Part shown: one piece after another, positions 1-10,640 of the stretch
Position numbering within the stretch: the first letter of the stretch is position 1
Layout: each line of letters opens with the position of its first letter
Assembly (NCBI RefSeq): GCF_040958095.1
Contig: NC_091181.1
Coordinates: 26,304,349 to 26,368,348, forward strand
Direction: 5' to 3'
DNA from: Procambarus clarkii
Taxonomy: Eukaryota > Arthropoda > Malacostraca > Decapoda > Cambaridae
Length of the DNA: 64,000 bases
Notes under the pieces: model-generated
Seen by the model: the letters and a program-made list of their open reading frames with translations, nothing else
Database searches by the model: none
Told to the model about the DNA's origin: nothing
Program-made: the position numbers and the translations under genes

Positions 1-412
1 ATGCGAAATATGCTAATACATTATAATATTAATTTATATTTGAGAAAATTCCTATTCTGAATGAACAGCATGTTAAAATTGATAAATGCATCTTTGGGGT
101 TGACCGCTGGTTGGAATGTACTTGGTCTGAGGACGGGTTGCTCTAAATGCTTCACATACGTACTGCAAATACCAATTCCCTAACAGCCTAGCCTAACTTA
201 AGTTAGACTTAACTATTCAACACACTGTAGTATGAAATACTATTACCCTATGTTCGAGAAAATTCAAATTTTTCAATACGCAGTGAGTTAAAATTGATGA
301 CTGCGTCATTGTGTTCGGGTATGTTCTTCATTCGTAAACAAAGGGCGAATTTGACGGCTGGATTAATTTGACGGATTAATGAGCATTTAAACAATGTTTA
401 TGCGGACGGTCT

Positions 413-413
<1 letters not shown>
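1..413. other. AT-rich sequence, no gene seen
   Basis: AT-rich sequence without a convincing ORF, tRNA-like box or repeat unit. I see nothing to annotate before the first microsatellite. Confidence 0.5.

Positions 414-482
<69 letters not shown>
414..482. repeat. (CA)n microsatellite
   Basis: Uninterrupted CA dinucleotide run of about 69 bp. It lies a few bases from a TA run, so the two form a compound microsatellite. Confidence 0.98.
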
Positions 483-483
<1 letters not shown>

Positions 484-484
484 T

Positions 485-489
<5 letters not shown>

Positions 490-577
<88 letters not shown>
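490..577. repeat. (TA)n microsatellite
   Basis: Uninterrupted TA run of about 88 bp, the second half of the compound CA/TA locus. The Tyr-Ile and Cys-Val ORFs that cross it are not genes. Confidence 0.98.
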
Positions 578-581
<4 letters not shown>

Positions 582-684
582 TTATATCTTTATTTTGTAT
601 TAATGCTGTCAGTGTGAGGGTGTGTGGATGGCTGTACACAGAGGTCAAACAGGTACGTTGCGCTTAAAGTTTATTGCCTGGTGG

Positions 685-826
685 GCGTGTGGGCGTGGAC
701 ACGGCTGGCGTGTGGGCGTGGACACGGCTGGTGTGTGGGCGTGGACACGGCTGGCGTGTGGTCGTGGACACGGCTGGCGTGTGGTCGTGGACACGGCTGG
801 CGTGTGGTCGTAGACACGGCTGGCCC
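685..826. repeat. 23-bp minisatellite, about 6 copies
   Basis: Six tandem 23-bp units, each with the core GTGGACACGGCTGGCGTG. The variants are G/T in GTGGGCG versus GTGGTCG. Because 23 is not a multiple of 3 and the unit lacks stops, it opens several false ORFs on both strands. A related GTGTACACGG minisatellite lies at 4840-5012, on the far side of the 28-bp array. Confidence 0.95.
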
Positions 827-944
827 ACGTGCTTACCTAACTGTGCTTCAATATCTGTGCCTTCGAGGAGTTGGGTCTGGCTCTGGGGCCCCGAACCAAG
901 CACTAGTGCCCGCTGTTTAAAAAGGTTGAGTGGAGATGACTTCC

Positions 945-1090
945 ATCACATTTGCAGTCAGGCTCACAAGCGAATGGCTTCCCGGGTTCGATTCCCAGCC
1001 AGGACAAGATGTTTGGGCACATTTCCTTGTACGTTTTTCACCTAGAAATTAATGTGTACGTGGGAGTCAGGCAACTGTTGTGGTTTCCAA
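945..1090 (+). mobile_element. degenerate tRNA-derived SINE copy
   Basis: Contains a good RNA polymerase III B box (GGGTTCGATTCCC at about 982-994). About 60 bp further on is a decayed version of the SINE central domain seen across the window (CACCTAG, then GGGAGTCAGGCAACTG in place of GGGAGTTAGACAGCTG). The A box region is too diverged to define the 5' end. The head differs from the two common heads of the window, so this is probably a separate, older subfamily. Confidence 0.6.
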
Positions 1091-1455
1091 TGTGTTGGCG
1101 ACTATGATTTGTTAATAGAGACACTGTATACCTGCCCGCCTCATCTATTTCCAAGGATCTTGCATGCCGCGATCATGTCCTCTCCGGGTCTTGTATTTTA
1201 AAGCGTCCAGTTGATTCACCCGGTTTCATATTTTAGTTAACTGCTGGCCAGAGTCTTGTTGGCCAGCTCTGAGCTTTCTCGGCTCTACTGGTCTTCACGA
1301 GGCTGGGATTCCATGCCGGTGCTGCACATTCTAAAGTTGTTCTGATGTTGGTTTGTCGGAGTTCGTCGTTGGCGTCGACTAGCAGTGAAAGGGTAGACTC
1401 GCCCCTTGGCTACGGGTTCCTTGATAATACTAACAGGCTTCCTGTTGCTGACAAA
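1091..1455. other. no gene seen
   Basis: Mixed-composition sequence between the SINE remnant and the 28-bp array. Short ORFs on both strands have no recognisable domain. It may be part of a dispersed repeat I cannot identify. Confidence 0.4.
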
Positions 1456-4400
1456 GGTATACCTGTATGCCGGTATACCAGGCTGAGTCATGGTATACCT
1501 GTATACCAGGCTGAGTCATGGTATACTTGTATACCAGGCTGAGTCATGGTATACTTGTATACCAGGCTGAGTCATGGTATACTTGTATACCAGGCTGAGT
1601 CATGGTATACTTGTATACCAGGCTGAGTCATGGTATACTTGTATACCAGGCTGAGTCATGGTATACTTGTATACCAGGCTGAGTCATGGTATACTTGTAT
1701 ACCAGGCTGAGTCATGGTATACTTGTATACCAGGCTGAGTCATGGTATACTTGTATACCAGGCTGAGTCATGGTATACTTGTATACCAGGCTGAGTCATG
1801 GTATACTCGTATACCAGGCTGAGTCATGTTATACTCGTATACCAGGCTGAGTCATGGTATACTAGTATACCGGGCTGCGTCATGGTATACTAGTATACCG
1901 GGCTGAGTCATGGTATACTAGTATACCGGGCTGCGTCATGGTATACTAGTATACCGGGCTGAGTCATGGTATACTAGTATACCGGGCTGCGTCATGGTAT
2001 ACTAGTATACCGGGCTGAGTCATGGTATACTCGTATACCGGGCTGAGTCATGGTATACTCGTATACCGGGCTGAGTCATGGTATACTCGTATACCGGGCT
2101 GAGTCATGGTATACTCGTATACCGGGCTGAGTCATGGTATACTCGTATACCGGGCTGAGTCATGGTATACTCGTATACCGGGCTGAGTCATGGTATACTC
2201 GTATACCGGGCTGAGTCATGGTATACTCGTATACCGGGCTGAGTCATGGTATACTCGTATACCGGGCTGAGTCATGGTATACTCGTATACCGGGCTGAGT
2301 CATGGTATACTCGTATACCGGGCTGAGTCATGGTATACTCGTATACCGGGCTGAGTCATGGTATACTCGTATACCGGGCTGAGTCATGGTATACTCGTAT
2401 ACCGGGCTGAGTCATGGTATACTCGTATACCGGGCTGAGTCATGGTATACTCGTATACCGGGCTGAGTCATGGTATACTCGTATACCGGGCTGAGTCATG
2501 GTATACTCGTATACCGGGCTGAGTCATGGTATACTCGTATACCGGGCTGAGTCATGGTATACTCGTATACCGGGCTGAGTCATGGTATACTCGTATACCG
2601 GGCTGAGTCATGGTATACTCGTATACCGGGCTGAGTCATGGTATACTCGTATACCGGGCTGAGTCATGGTATACTCGTATACCGGGCTGAGTCATGGTAT
2701 ACTCGTATACCGGGCTGAGTCATGGTATACTCGTATACCGGGCTGAGTCATGGTATACTCGTATACCGGGCTGAGTCATGGTATACTCGTATACCGGGCT
2801 GAGTCATGGTATACTCGTATACCGGGCTGAGTCATGGTATACTCGTATACCGGGCTGAGTCATGGTATACTCGTATACCGGGCTGAGTCATGGTATACTC
2901 GTATACCGGGCTGAGTCATGGTATACTCGTATACCGGGCTGAGTCATGGTATACTCGTATACCGGGCTGAGTCATGGTATACTCGTATACCGGGCTGAGT
3001 CATGGTATACTCGTATACCGGGCTGAGTCATGGTATACTCGTATACCGGGCTGAGTCATGGTATACTCGTATACCGGGCTGAGTCATGGTATACTCGTAT
3101 ACCGGGCTGAGTCATGGTATACTCGTATACCGGGCTGAGTCATGGTATACTCGTATACCGGGCTGAGTCATGGTATACTCGTATACCGGGCTGAGTCATG
3201 GTATACTCGTATACCGGGCTGAGTCATGGTATACTCGTATACCGGGCTGAGTCATGGTATACTCGTATACCGGGCTGAGTCATGGTATACTCGTATACCG
3301 GGCTGAGTCATGGTATACTCGTATACCGGGCTGAGTCATGGTATACTCGTATACCGGGCTGAGTCATGGTATACTCGTATACCGGGCTGAGTCATGGTAT
3401 ACTCGTATACCGGGCTGAGTCATGGTATACTCGTATACCGGGCTGAGTCATGGTATACTCGTATACCGGGCTGAGTCATGGTATACTCGTATACCGGGCT
3501 GAGTCATGGTATACTCGTATACCGGGCTGAGTCATGGTATACTCGTATACCGGGCTGAGTCATGGTATACTCGTATACCGGGCTGAGTCATGGTATACTC
3601 GTATACCGGGCTGAGTCATGGTATACTCGTATACCGGGCTGAGTCATGGTATACTCGTATACCGGGCTGAGTCATGGTATACTCGTATACCGGGCTGAGT
3701 CATGGTATACTCGTATACCGGGCTGAGTCATGGTATACTCGTATACCGGGCTGAGTCATGGTATACTCGTATACCGGGCTGAGTCATGGTATACTCGTAT
3801 ACCGGGCTGAGTCATGGTATACTCGTATACCGGGCTGAGTCATGGTATACTCGTATACCGGGCTGAGTCATGGTATACTCGTATACCGGGCTGAGTCATG
3901 GTATACTCGTATACCGGGCTGAGTCATGGTATACTCGTATACCGGGCTGAGTCATGGTATACTCGTATACCGGGCTGAGTCATGGTATACTCGTATACCG
4001 GGCTGAGTCATGGTATACTTGTATACCGGGCTGAGTCATGGTATACTTGTATACCAGGCTGTCATGGTATACTTGTGTACCAGGCTGAGTCATTGTATAC
4101 CGGTATACCAGGCTGAGTCATGGTAGACCAGGCTGAGTCATGGTATACCGGTATACCAGGCTGAGTCATGGTATACCGGTATACCAGGCTGAGTCATGGT
4201 ATACCGGTATACCAGGCTGAGTCATGGTATACCAGGCTGAGTCATGGTATACCAGGCTGAGTCATGGTATACCGTTATACCAGGCTGTCATGGTATACCT
4301 GTATACCAGGCTGAGTCATGGTATACCAGGCTGAGTCATGGTATACCGGTATACCAGGCTGTCATGGTATACCTGTATACCAGGCTGAGTCATGGTATAC

Positions 4401-4745
4401 CGGTATACCAGGCTGAGTCATGGTATACCAGGCTGAGTCATGGTATACCGTTATACCAGGCTGTCATGGTATACCTGTATACCAGGCTGAGTCATGGTAT
4501 ACCAGGCTGAGTCATGGTATACCGGTATACCAGGCTGTCATGGTATACCTGTATACCAGGCTGAGTCATGGTATACCAGGCTGAGTCATGGTATACCTGT
4601 ATACCAGGCTGAGTCATGGTATACCAGGCTGAGTCATGGTATACCGGTATACCAGGCTGTCATGGTATACCTGTATACCAGGTTGAGTCATGGTATACCT
4701 GTATACCAGGCTGAGTTATGGTATACCTGTATAACAGGCTGAGTC
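1456..4745. repeat. 28-bp minisatellite array, about 115 copies (3.3 kb)
   Basis: Head-to-tail 28-bp units, each holding GCTGAGTCATGG followed by an inverted repeat, GGTATAC-n2-GTATACC. Four zones are visible. About 1456-1855 has ACTTGTATACCAGG units. About 1856-2030 has ACTAGTATACCGGG units alternating GCTGAGTCA and GCTGCGTCA. About 2030-4015 is a nearly invariant block of some 70 ACTCGTATACCGGG units. About 4016-4745 is an irregular tail with ACCGGTATACC units and deletion variants lacking part of the palindrome. Ageing toward the edges with a homogeneous centre is the usual pattern of unequal exchange. Short ORFs in the right part are repeat artefacts. Confidence 0.98.
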
Positions 4746-4839
4746 AGGTGTTCTAGGTGGTCCCCAGTGGAGCATTTAGAGTGTACACAAGGAACATGTA
4801 GGTTTGTACACAGTTAACATGTGAGTGTGTTTAGGCATG

Positions 4840-5012
4840 TGGACATGTACACGGAGGGCATGTTGCGTGTGGGCGTGTACACGGAGGGGCATGTTGCGGA
4901 TGGGCATGTACACGGGGGACATGTGGGGCGTGTACACGGAGGGCATGTGGGCGTGTACACGGAGGGCGTGTACACGGAGGGCGTGTGGGCGTGTACACGG
5001 GGGACATGTGGG
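4840..5012. repeat. irregular GTGTACACGG minisatellite
   Basis: About eight imperfect units of 17-26 bp built on GTGTACACGGAGGGC and ATGTGGGC, with the palindrome GTGTACAC in most units. It resembles the 23-bp array at 685-826 in sequence and orientation. Confidence 0.85.
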
Positions 5013-5245
5013 GCGTGCCACTTTGATGGTCGGGCGGCGCCTCGGTTCTGCTGCCCCTCCGGGCCCCGGACACATAAAAGGTATGTTTCAGCTGGGTACA
5101 CGTGGGTCCTGCCCTCTCCCTTGCTCTCTCTCTGCTCTAAAAGAGCCCTGCTGCTTGCTCCCTTCCTCCCTTACCCAATACCTTCCTGCCCTTGCCTCTA
5201 CGCACCCTGCCACCTTGTCTGCCTCCCTTGTCGTCCTCTGCTCCA
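5013..5245. other. GC-rich then pyrimidine-rich spacer
   Basis: GC-rich stretch (about 5013-5075) followed by a CT-rich stretch. An ACATAAAAGG string at about 5070 resembles a TATA box, but no credible transcription unit follows it. I do not call a promoter. Confidence 0.3.
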
Positions 5246-6221
5246 CAGATCAGGGCTGACATCACCCCCTGAGCCACAGACCAGGGCTGACATCACCCGT
5301 GAACCACAGACCAGGGCTAACATCACCCCCCTGAACCACAGACCAGGGCTAACATCACCCCCCTGAACCACAGACCAGGGCTGACATCACCCCCTGAGCC
5401 ACAGACCAGGGCTGACATCACCCCCTGAACCGCAGACCAGGGCTGACATCACCCCCCTGAACCACAGACCAGGGCTGACATCACCCCCTGAACCACAGAC
5501 CAGGGCTGACATCACCCCCTGAGCCACAGACCAGGCTGACATCACCCCCTGAACCACAGACCAGGGCTGACATCACCCCCTGAACCACAGACCAGGGCTG
5601 ACATCACCCCCCTGAACCACAGACCAGAGCTGACATCACCCCCTGAACCACAGACCAGGGCTGACATCACCCCCCTGAACCACAGACCAGGGCTGACATC
5701 ACCCCCCTGAACCACAGACCAGGGTTGACATCACCCCCTGAACCACAGACCAGGGCTGACATCACCCCCTGAACCACAGACCAGGGCTGACATCACCCCC
5801 TGAACCACAGACCAGGGCTGACATCACCCCCTGAACCACAGACCAGGGCTGACATCACCCCCTGAACCACAGACCAGGGCTGACACCACCCCCTGAACCA
5901 CAGACCAGGGCTGACATCACCCCCTGAACCACAGACCAGGGCTGACATCACCCCCCTGAACCACAGACCAGGGCTGACATCACCCCCCTGAACCACAGAC
6001 CAGGGTTGACATCACCCCCTGAACCACAGACCAGGGCTGACATCACCCCCTGAACCACAGACCAGGGCTGACATCACCCCCCTGAACCACAGACCAGGGT
6101 TGACATCACCCCCTGAACCACAGACCAGGGCTGACATCACCCCCTGAACCACAGACCAGGGCTGACATCACCCCCTGAGCCACAGACCAGGGCTGACATC
6201 ACCCCCTGAACCACAGACGAG
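5246..6221. repeat. 31-bp minisatellite, about 31 copies
   Basis: Units of 31-32 bp containing ACCACAGACCAGGGCTGACA and a run of four to six C before TGA. The length difference comes from the C run. Sporadic variants include CTGAGCC for CTGAACC and one unit with one G missing. The MITE at 6222 abuts the last unit. Confidence 0.97.
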
Positions 6222-6481
6222 GGGCCGGATTCACGAAAGCACTTACGCAAGCACTTACGAACGTGTACATCTTTCCTCAATCTTTGGCGGCTTTGGTTAC
6301 ATTTATTAAACAGTTTACAAGCATGAAAACTTCCCATTCAACTGTTGTTATTGTTATAAACAGCCTCCTGGTGCTTCGGAGCTCATTAACTGTTTAATAA
6401 TTGTAAACACAGCCGCCAAAGATTGAGAAAAGATGTACAGGTTCGTAAGTGCTTGCGCAAGTGCTTTCGTGAATCTGGCCC
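6222..6481. mobile_element. fold-back MITE, copy 1 (about 260 bp)
   Basis: The ends are inverted repeats (GGGCCGGATTCACGAAAGCA at the left, complement of TGCTTTCGTGAATCTGGCCC at the right). The inversion continues inward: TGTACATCTTTCCTCAATCT and GGCGGCTTTG on the left pair with AAAGCCGCCAAAGATTGAG and AAAGATGTACA on the right. The arms are therefore about 80 bp around an unpaired centre of about 95 bp. There is no transposase ORF, so it is non-autonomous. A second copy lies at 28148-28405. I could not define a clean target-site duplication. Confidence 0.85.
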
Positions 6482-6720
6482 TAGGGCTGACGTCTGTTAT
6501 GACATCCATAAAAGTCTGTAACGAGACAGTTCAGACTTTTATGGAAGAGTACCTGCGTGACAGGAAACAGAGAGTATTGGATGAACCTTCAACTGTTGCA
6601 AGTCCTACGACCCGTATAGTTAATATGTCTTGTAAGCGACGTTTCCCCTAGAAATAAAATTCACAATGTCGATGTTTGTGGATGAAGAAAAAAATGATGC
6701 CAACAAAATTCCGTTTGGGG

Positions 6721-6967
6721 AGCCGGTCGGCCGAGCGGACAGCACGCTGGACTTGTGATCCTGTGGTCCTGGGTTCGATCCCAGGCGCCGGCGAGAAACA
6801 TTGGGCAAAGTTTCTTTCACCCTATGCCCCTGTTACCTAGCAGTAAAATAGGTACCTGGGTGTTAGTCAGCTGTCACGGGCTGCTTCCTGGGGGTGGAGG
6901 CCTGGTCGAAGACTGGGCCGCGGGGACACTAAAGCCCCGAAATCATCTCAAGATAACCTCAAGATAG
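6721..6967 (+). mobile_element. tRNA-derived SINE, head B, tail ii
   Basis: The head is tRNA-like: acceptor-type ends GCCGGTC and CGCCGGC that pair at 6 of 7 positions, D-arm CGGCCGAGCGG (A box) and T-arm GGGTTCGATCCC (B box). The anticodon-loop position reads CTTGTGA, so a UGU (Thr) anticodon. The shared central domain follows (TTTCTTTCACCC through GGGCTGCTTCCTGGGGG). Tail ii comes last (GAGGCCTGGTCGAAGACTGG, then CCCCGAAATCATCTC), ending in a tandem CTCAAGATAAC motif. Confidence 0.9.
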
Positions 6968-7495
6968 GAGGACTTTTTTTCCATACATAGGAGGGTAAAG
7001 GAATAAAGAGCCTCTCGCTCTTTGTTATCAGGGCTAAAGCTATCTTTTGTCGCCTCACTTATCCTACTGGTTTCCCGGGAACCTGACCCACCAATCGGTT
7101 TACAATCAGATGCCAAATTGCTCCTGTGGTGACCTGGAGGAGGGGGGGGGGAGGGGTCACACCTCTTGGTGCCAAGCAAGCACATGGGAGCATACATCAC
7201 AGTGTACCCTGAGGCACACTTAAACAGGATAACATCGGCGGAGTGTGAGTAGCTGGCCAGCACATTAACAGCATTCAGAAACTTGAACAGCGAGTCATTC
7301 AAGCACAGATGACATGTACTTGACTACTGAACACCAGCCGGGGAGGAAGAGGAGGGAGGGGGGGGGGGAGGAGGAGGATCTTACCTTATCACATAAGGAG
7401 ACTCGAGACAGTCCAGATATGGTAGGAGATCGGGCCCTTAGCTGAGAGGCAAGAACCACGAGGCTACGTGGGGTTGAATCTCACCCCAGTAAGAT
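6968..7495. other. spacer between two inverted SINEs, with a tRNA-like remnant
   Basis: There is no credible gene here. It includes G runs at about 7140-7152 and 7359-7369. At about 7430-7490 a plus-strand tRNA-like stretch has a perfect A-box match (TAGCTGAGAGG) and a B-box-like GGGTTGAATCTC that lacks one base. I read it as a decayed SINE head, not a working tRNA gene. Confidence 0.4.
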
Positions 7496-7728
7496 GGTTA
7501 TCTTGAGATGATTTCGGGGCTTTAGTGTCCCCGCGGCCCGGTCCTCGACCAGGCCTCCACCCCCAGGAAGCAGCCCGTGACAGCTGACTAACACCCAGGT
7601 ACCTATTTTACTGCTAGGTAACAGGGACATGGGGTGAAAGAAACTCTGCCCATTGTTTCTTGCCGGCGCCTGGGATCGAACCCAGGATCACAAGTCCAGC
7701 GTGCTGTCCGCTCGGCCGACCGGCTCCC
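7496..7728 (-). mobile_element. tRNA-derived SINE, head B, tail ii
   Basis: Same architecture as the copy at 6721-6967, in the opposite orientation, about 530 bp away. It is full length from the AGCCGGTC head to the GATAAC tail. Transcribed together, the pair could form a long hairpin. Confidence 0.92.
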
Positions 7729-7824
7729 AAACTGGAGCAGAGCTGTGGAGATAAAGATCACGAAGTAGAAAATACTTAGGGAAATGTACAAAGTGAAAGA
7801 TGATAAACTGTTTATGGGAAGGTC

Positions 7825-8305
7825 CAGAGAACACCTGAAGAACCAGGACCAGAGAACACGTGAAGAACCTGGACCAGAGAACACCTGAAGAACCAGGACC
7901 AGAGAACACGTGAAGAACCAGGACCAGAGAACACGTGAAGAACCAGTACCAGAGAACACCTGAAGAACCAGCACCAGAGAACACGTGAAGAACCAGCACC
8001 AGAGAACACCTGAAGAACCGGCACCAGAGAACACGTGAAGAACCAGCACCAGAGAACACGTGAAGAACCAGCACCAGAGAACACGTGAAGAACCAGGACC
8101 AGAGAACACGTGAAGAACCAGCACCAGAGAACACGTGAAGAACCAGCACCAGAGAACACGTGAAGAACCAGCACCAGAGAACACGTGAAGAACCAGGACC
8201 AGAGAACACGTGAAGAACCAGGACCAGAGAACACGTGAAGAACCAGGACCAGAGAACACGTGAAGAACCAGGACCAGAGAACACCTGAAGAACCAGGACC
8301 AACAC
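7825..8305. repeat. 25-bp minisatellite with an E-box in most units, about 19 copies
   Basis: Units of 25 bp contain AGAGAACACGTGAAGAACCA followed by GGACC or GCACC. Most carry CACGTG; a minority have ACACCTGA instead. Both strands are stop-free in several frames because 25 is not a multiple of 3, which produces the false 140-221 residue ORFs of Ser/Leu/Phe repeats on the minus strand. Confidence 0.97.
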
Positions 8306-9116
8306 GGAAGGCAACATGACGAAGGAACTAAGGAGCAGCAGCCCCAACACCAAGACCTAGATGGAAACTGAACACCCCGATGACTCAGCGAGACACCAGG
8401 AAGGAAGGAAGGAAGGAAGGACTTTTACAGACTGGCCCGTGAAGGCTGCCTCAATACACGAGCGCCAAAAACACATCAATAATAGCGATCAACACCGTCA
8501 GACGATCGAAGGTCAAGACTTTAACCACAAGACCAATCAATACGAGCTCTCCACTAGGCATCCATAGAGGTCTCGATCTCGCCTCGCCGCAAGCGCTGGG
8601 AGCCAGACACACATCGAGGTCTCAGTTCGCTGCCGCAAGTTCCCGCCTTCTGCCCTCGTTGTAACGCGTCGAGTGACATCCAGGTGGATTGGGAACTGAA
8701 CACCGTGACAGCCGTGACCGTCATGACAGCCGAGAACGTCAGGGACAACGTGTTAAGGTAAAGCTTGAGGGTAACGCGTTACCTATGAGTAATAACTACG
8801 TGACGTGAGTAAAACGCCAGAAAATGCGTCAAACGGTACATGAGTAATGTTTGAGTAACAGGTGAGTAATACAGCTTACAGATCACACGAACATGTAAAT
8901 AGATCGAATGTTAACACACACACTTGCGTCAGGTGCACACAACGAAGCTGTTATCATATTTAGCGGAAGATACTCAGAGGAAGGAGATAGCGAGGTGATG
9001 GAGATACGGAGCGTAGGAGACCATAGTATGACCACGGTAGAGAAAGTGAAGAGAGATCAGCTACGAAATAGAAGTGATGAGAGAGAGATCAACGATAGAA
9101 GAGAGAGAGCGAGCAC
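8306..9116. other. no gene seen
   Basis: Holds a short (GGAA)n run at about 8397-8419 and otherwise unremarkable sequence. Small ORFs lack domains. Confidence 0.4.
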
Positions 9117-9240
<124 letters not shown>

Positions 9241-9241
9241 A

Positions 9242-9541
9242 GGGGGTCTGGTAGCCGAGTGGATAGCACGCAGGACTCGTAATTCTGAGGCCCGGGTTCG
9301 ATTCCCGCACGAGGCAGAAACAAATGGGCAAAGTTTCTTTCACCCTGATGCCCCTGTTACCAAGCAGTAATAGGTACCTGAGAGTTAGACAGCTGTCACG
9401 GGCTGCTTCCTGGGGTGTGTGTGTGTGTGTGGTGTGGAAAAAAAAAGAAAAGTAGTTAGTAAACAGTTGATTGACAGTTGAGAGGCGGGCCGAAAGAGCA
9501 AAGCTCAACCCCCGCAAACACAACTAGGTGAATACACACAC
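9242..9541 (+). mobile_element. full-length tRNA-derived SINE, head A, tail i
   Basis: Head A: A box TAGCCGAGTGG, B box GGGTTCGATTCCC, anticodon-loop position CTCGTAA. The central domain follows (TTTCTTTCACCCTGATGCCC through CTGCTTCCTGGGG), then a GT-rich linker, an A-rich stretch (GGAAAAAAAAAGAAAAG), and tail i (TTGATTGACAGTTGAGAGGC through AACTAGGTGAATACACAC). Tail i is the same sequence that ends the LINE copies at 10.6 and 36.9 kb. Confidence 0.92.
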
Positions 9542-9542
9542 A

Positions 9543-9643
9543 GGGGGTCTCGTAGCTGAGTGAACAGCGCGCAGGACTCGTAATTCTGAGGCCCGTGTTC
9601 GATTCCCGGACCAGGCAGAAACAAATGGGCAAAGTTTCTTTCA
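9543..9643 (+). mobile_element. SINE head A fragment fused to LINE sequence
   Basis: A second head A starts in the CACACAGGGGG that ends the previous SINE, so the two are arranged as a dimer. It runs through TTTCTTTCAC of the central domain and is then replaced without a gap by LINE reverse-transcriptase sequence. Confidence 0.85.
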
Positions 9644-10640
9644 CCTCAGGGCTCCATACTTGGTCCTATCCTATTTCTGATATACGTAAATGATCTCCCA
9701 GAGGGTATAGACTCATTCCTCTCAATGTTTGCTGATGATGCCAAAATTATGAGAAGGATTAAGACAGAGGAGGACTGCTTGAGGATTCAAGAAGACCTGG
9801 ACAAACTGAAGGAATGGTCGAACAAATGGTTGTTAAGAGTTTAACCCAAGCAAATGTAATGTAATGAAGATAGGTGTAGGGAGCAGTAGACCAGATACAA
9901 TGTATCATTTGGGAGATGAAATACTTCAAGAGTCAAGGAGAGAGAAAGACCTGGGGGTTGATATCACGCCAGACCTGTCCCCTGAAGCCCATATCAAGAG
10001 GATAACATCAGCGGCATATGCCAGGTTGGCTAACATAAGAACGGCCTTTAAAAACTTGTGTAAGGAATCTTTCAGAATTTTGTATACCACATATGTCAGA
10101 CCAATCCTGGAGTATGCGGCTCCAGTATGGAGTCCATATTTAGTCGAACATAAGACTAAACTGGAAAAGGTTCAAAGGTTCGCCACCAGACTAGTACCCG
10201 AACTGAGAGATATGAGATACGAGTAGAGACGACGGGAATTAAACCGCACTTCGCTGGAAGACAGAAGAGTTAGGGGGGGTCATGATCACCACGTACAAGA
10301 TTCTCAGGAATTAATAGGGTAGATAAAAACAGGCTATTTAACACAAGGGGGCACACGCATTAGGGGACACAGATGTCAATCAACTTCAGTGCCCGAATGA
10401 GCCACAGAGATATTAGAAAGAATTTTTTTAGTGTCAGAGTGGTTAACAAATGGAATGCATTAGGCAGTGATGTTGTGGAGGCTGAATCCATACACATTTT
10501 CAAGTGTAGATATGATAGAGCACAATAGGCTCAGGAACCTGTGCACCAGTTGATTGACAGTTGAGGGGCGGGACCAAAGAGCCAGAGCTCAACCCTCGCA
10601 AGCACAAATAGGAGAGTACAAATAGGTGAGTACACACACT
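9644..10640 (+). pseudogene. LINE reverse transcriptase, inactivated copy
   Basis: Non-LTR retrotransposon remnant of the same family as the open copy at 14.5-15.7 kb. Conceptual translation begins at the catalytic core (PQGSILGPILFLIYVND), continues through FADD, and reaches KCNV-like and LEYAAPVWSP blocks. It is dead: there are stops after WLLR (about 9842) and after ELRDMRYE (about 10225), with frameshifts beyond. Its 3' end carries tail i (GATTGACAGTTGAGGGGCGG). The extreme terminus is duplicated as AAATAGG(A/T)GAGTAC, two tandem copies. Confidence 0.88.

Noticed and set aside
1456-4745. CRISPR-like array
   Set aside because: Repeats are head to tail without unique spacers, and the sequence is plainly eukaryotic.
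5060-5090. TATA-box promoter after GC-rich sequence
   Set aside because: ACATAAAAGG has no recognisable downstream gene; the following ORF runs into the 31-bp array.
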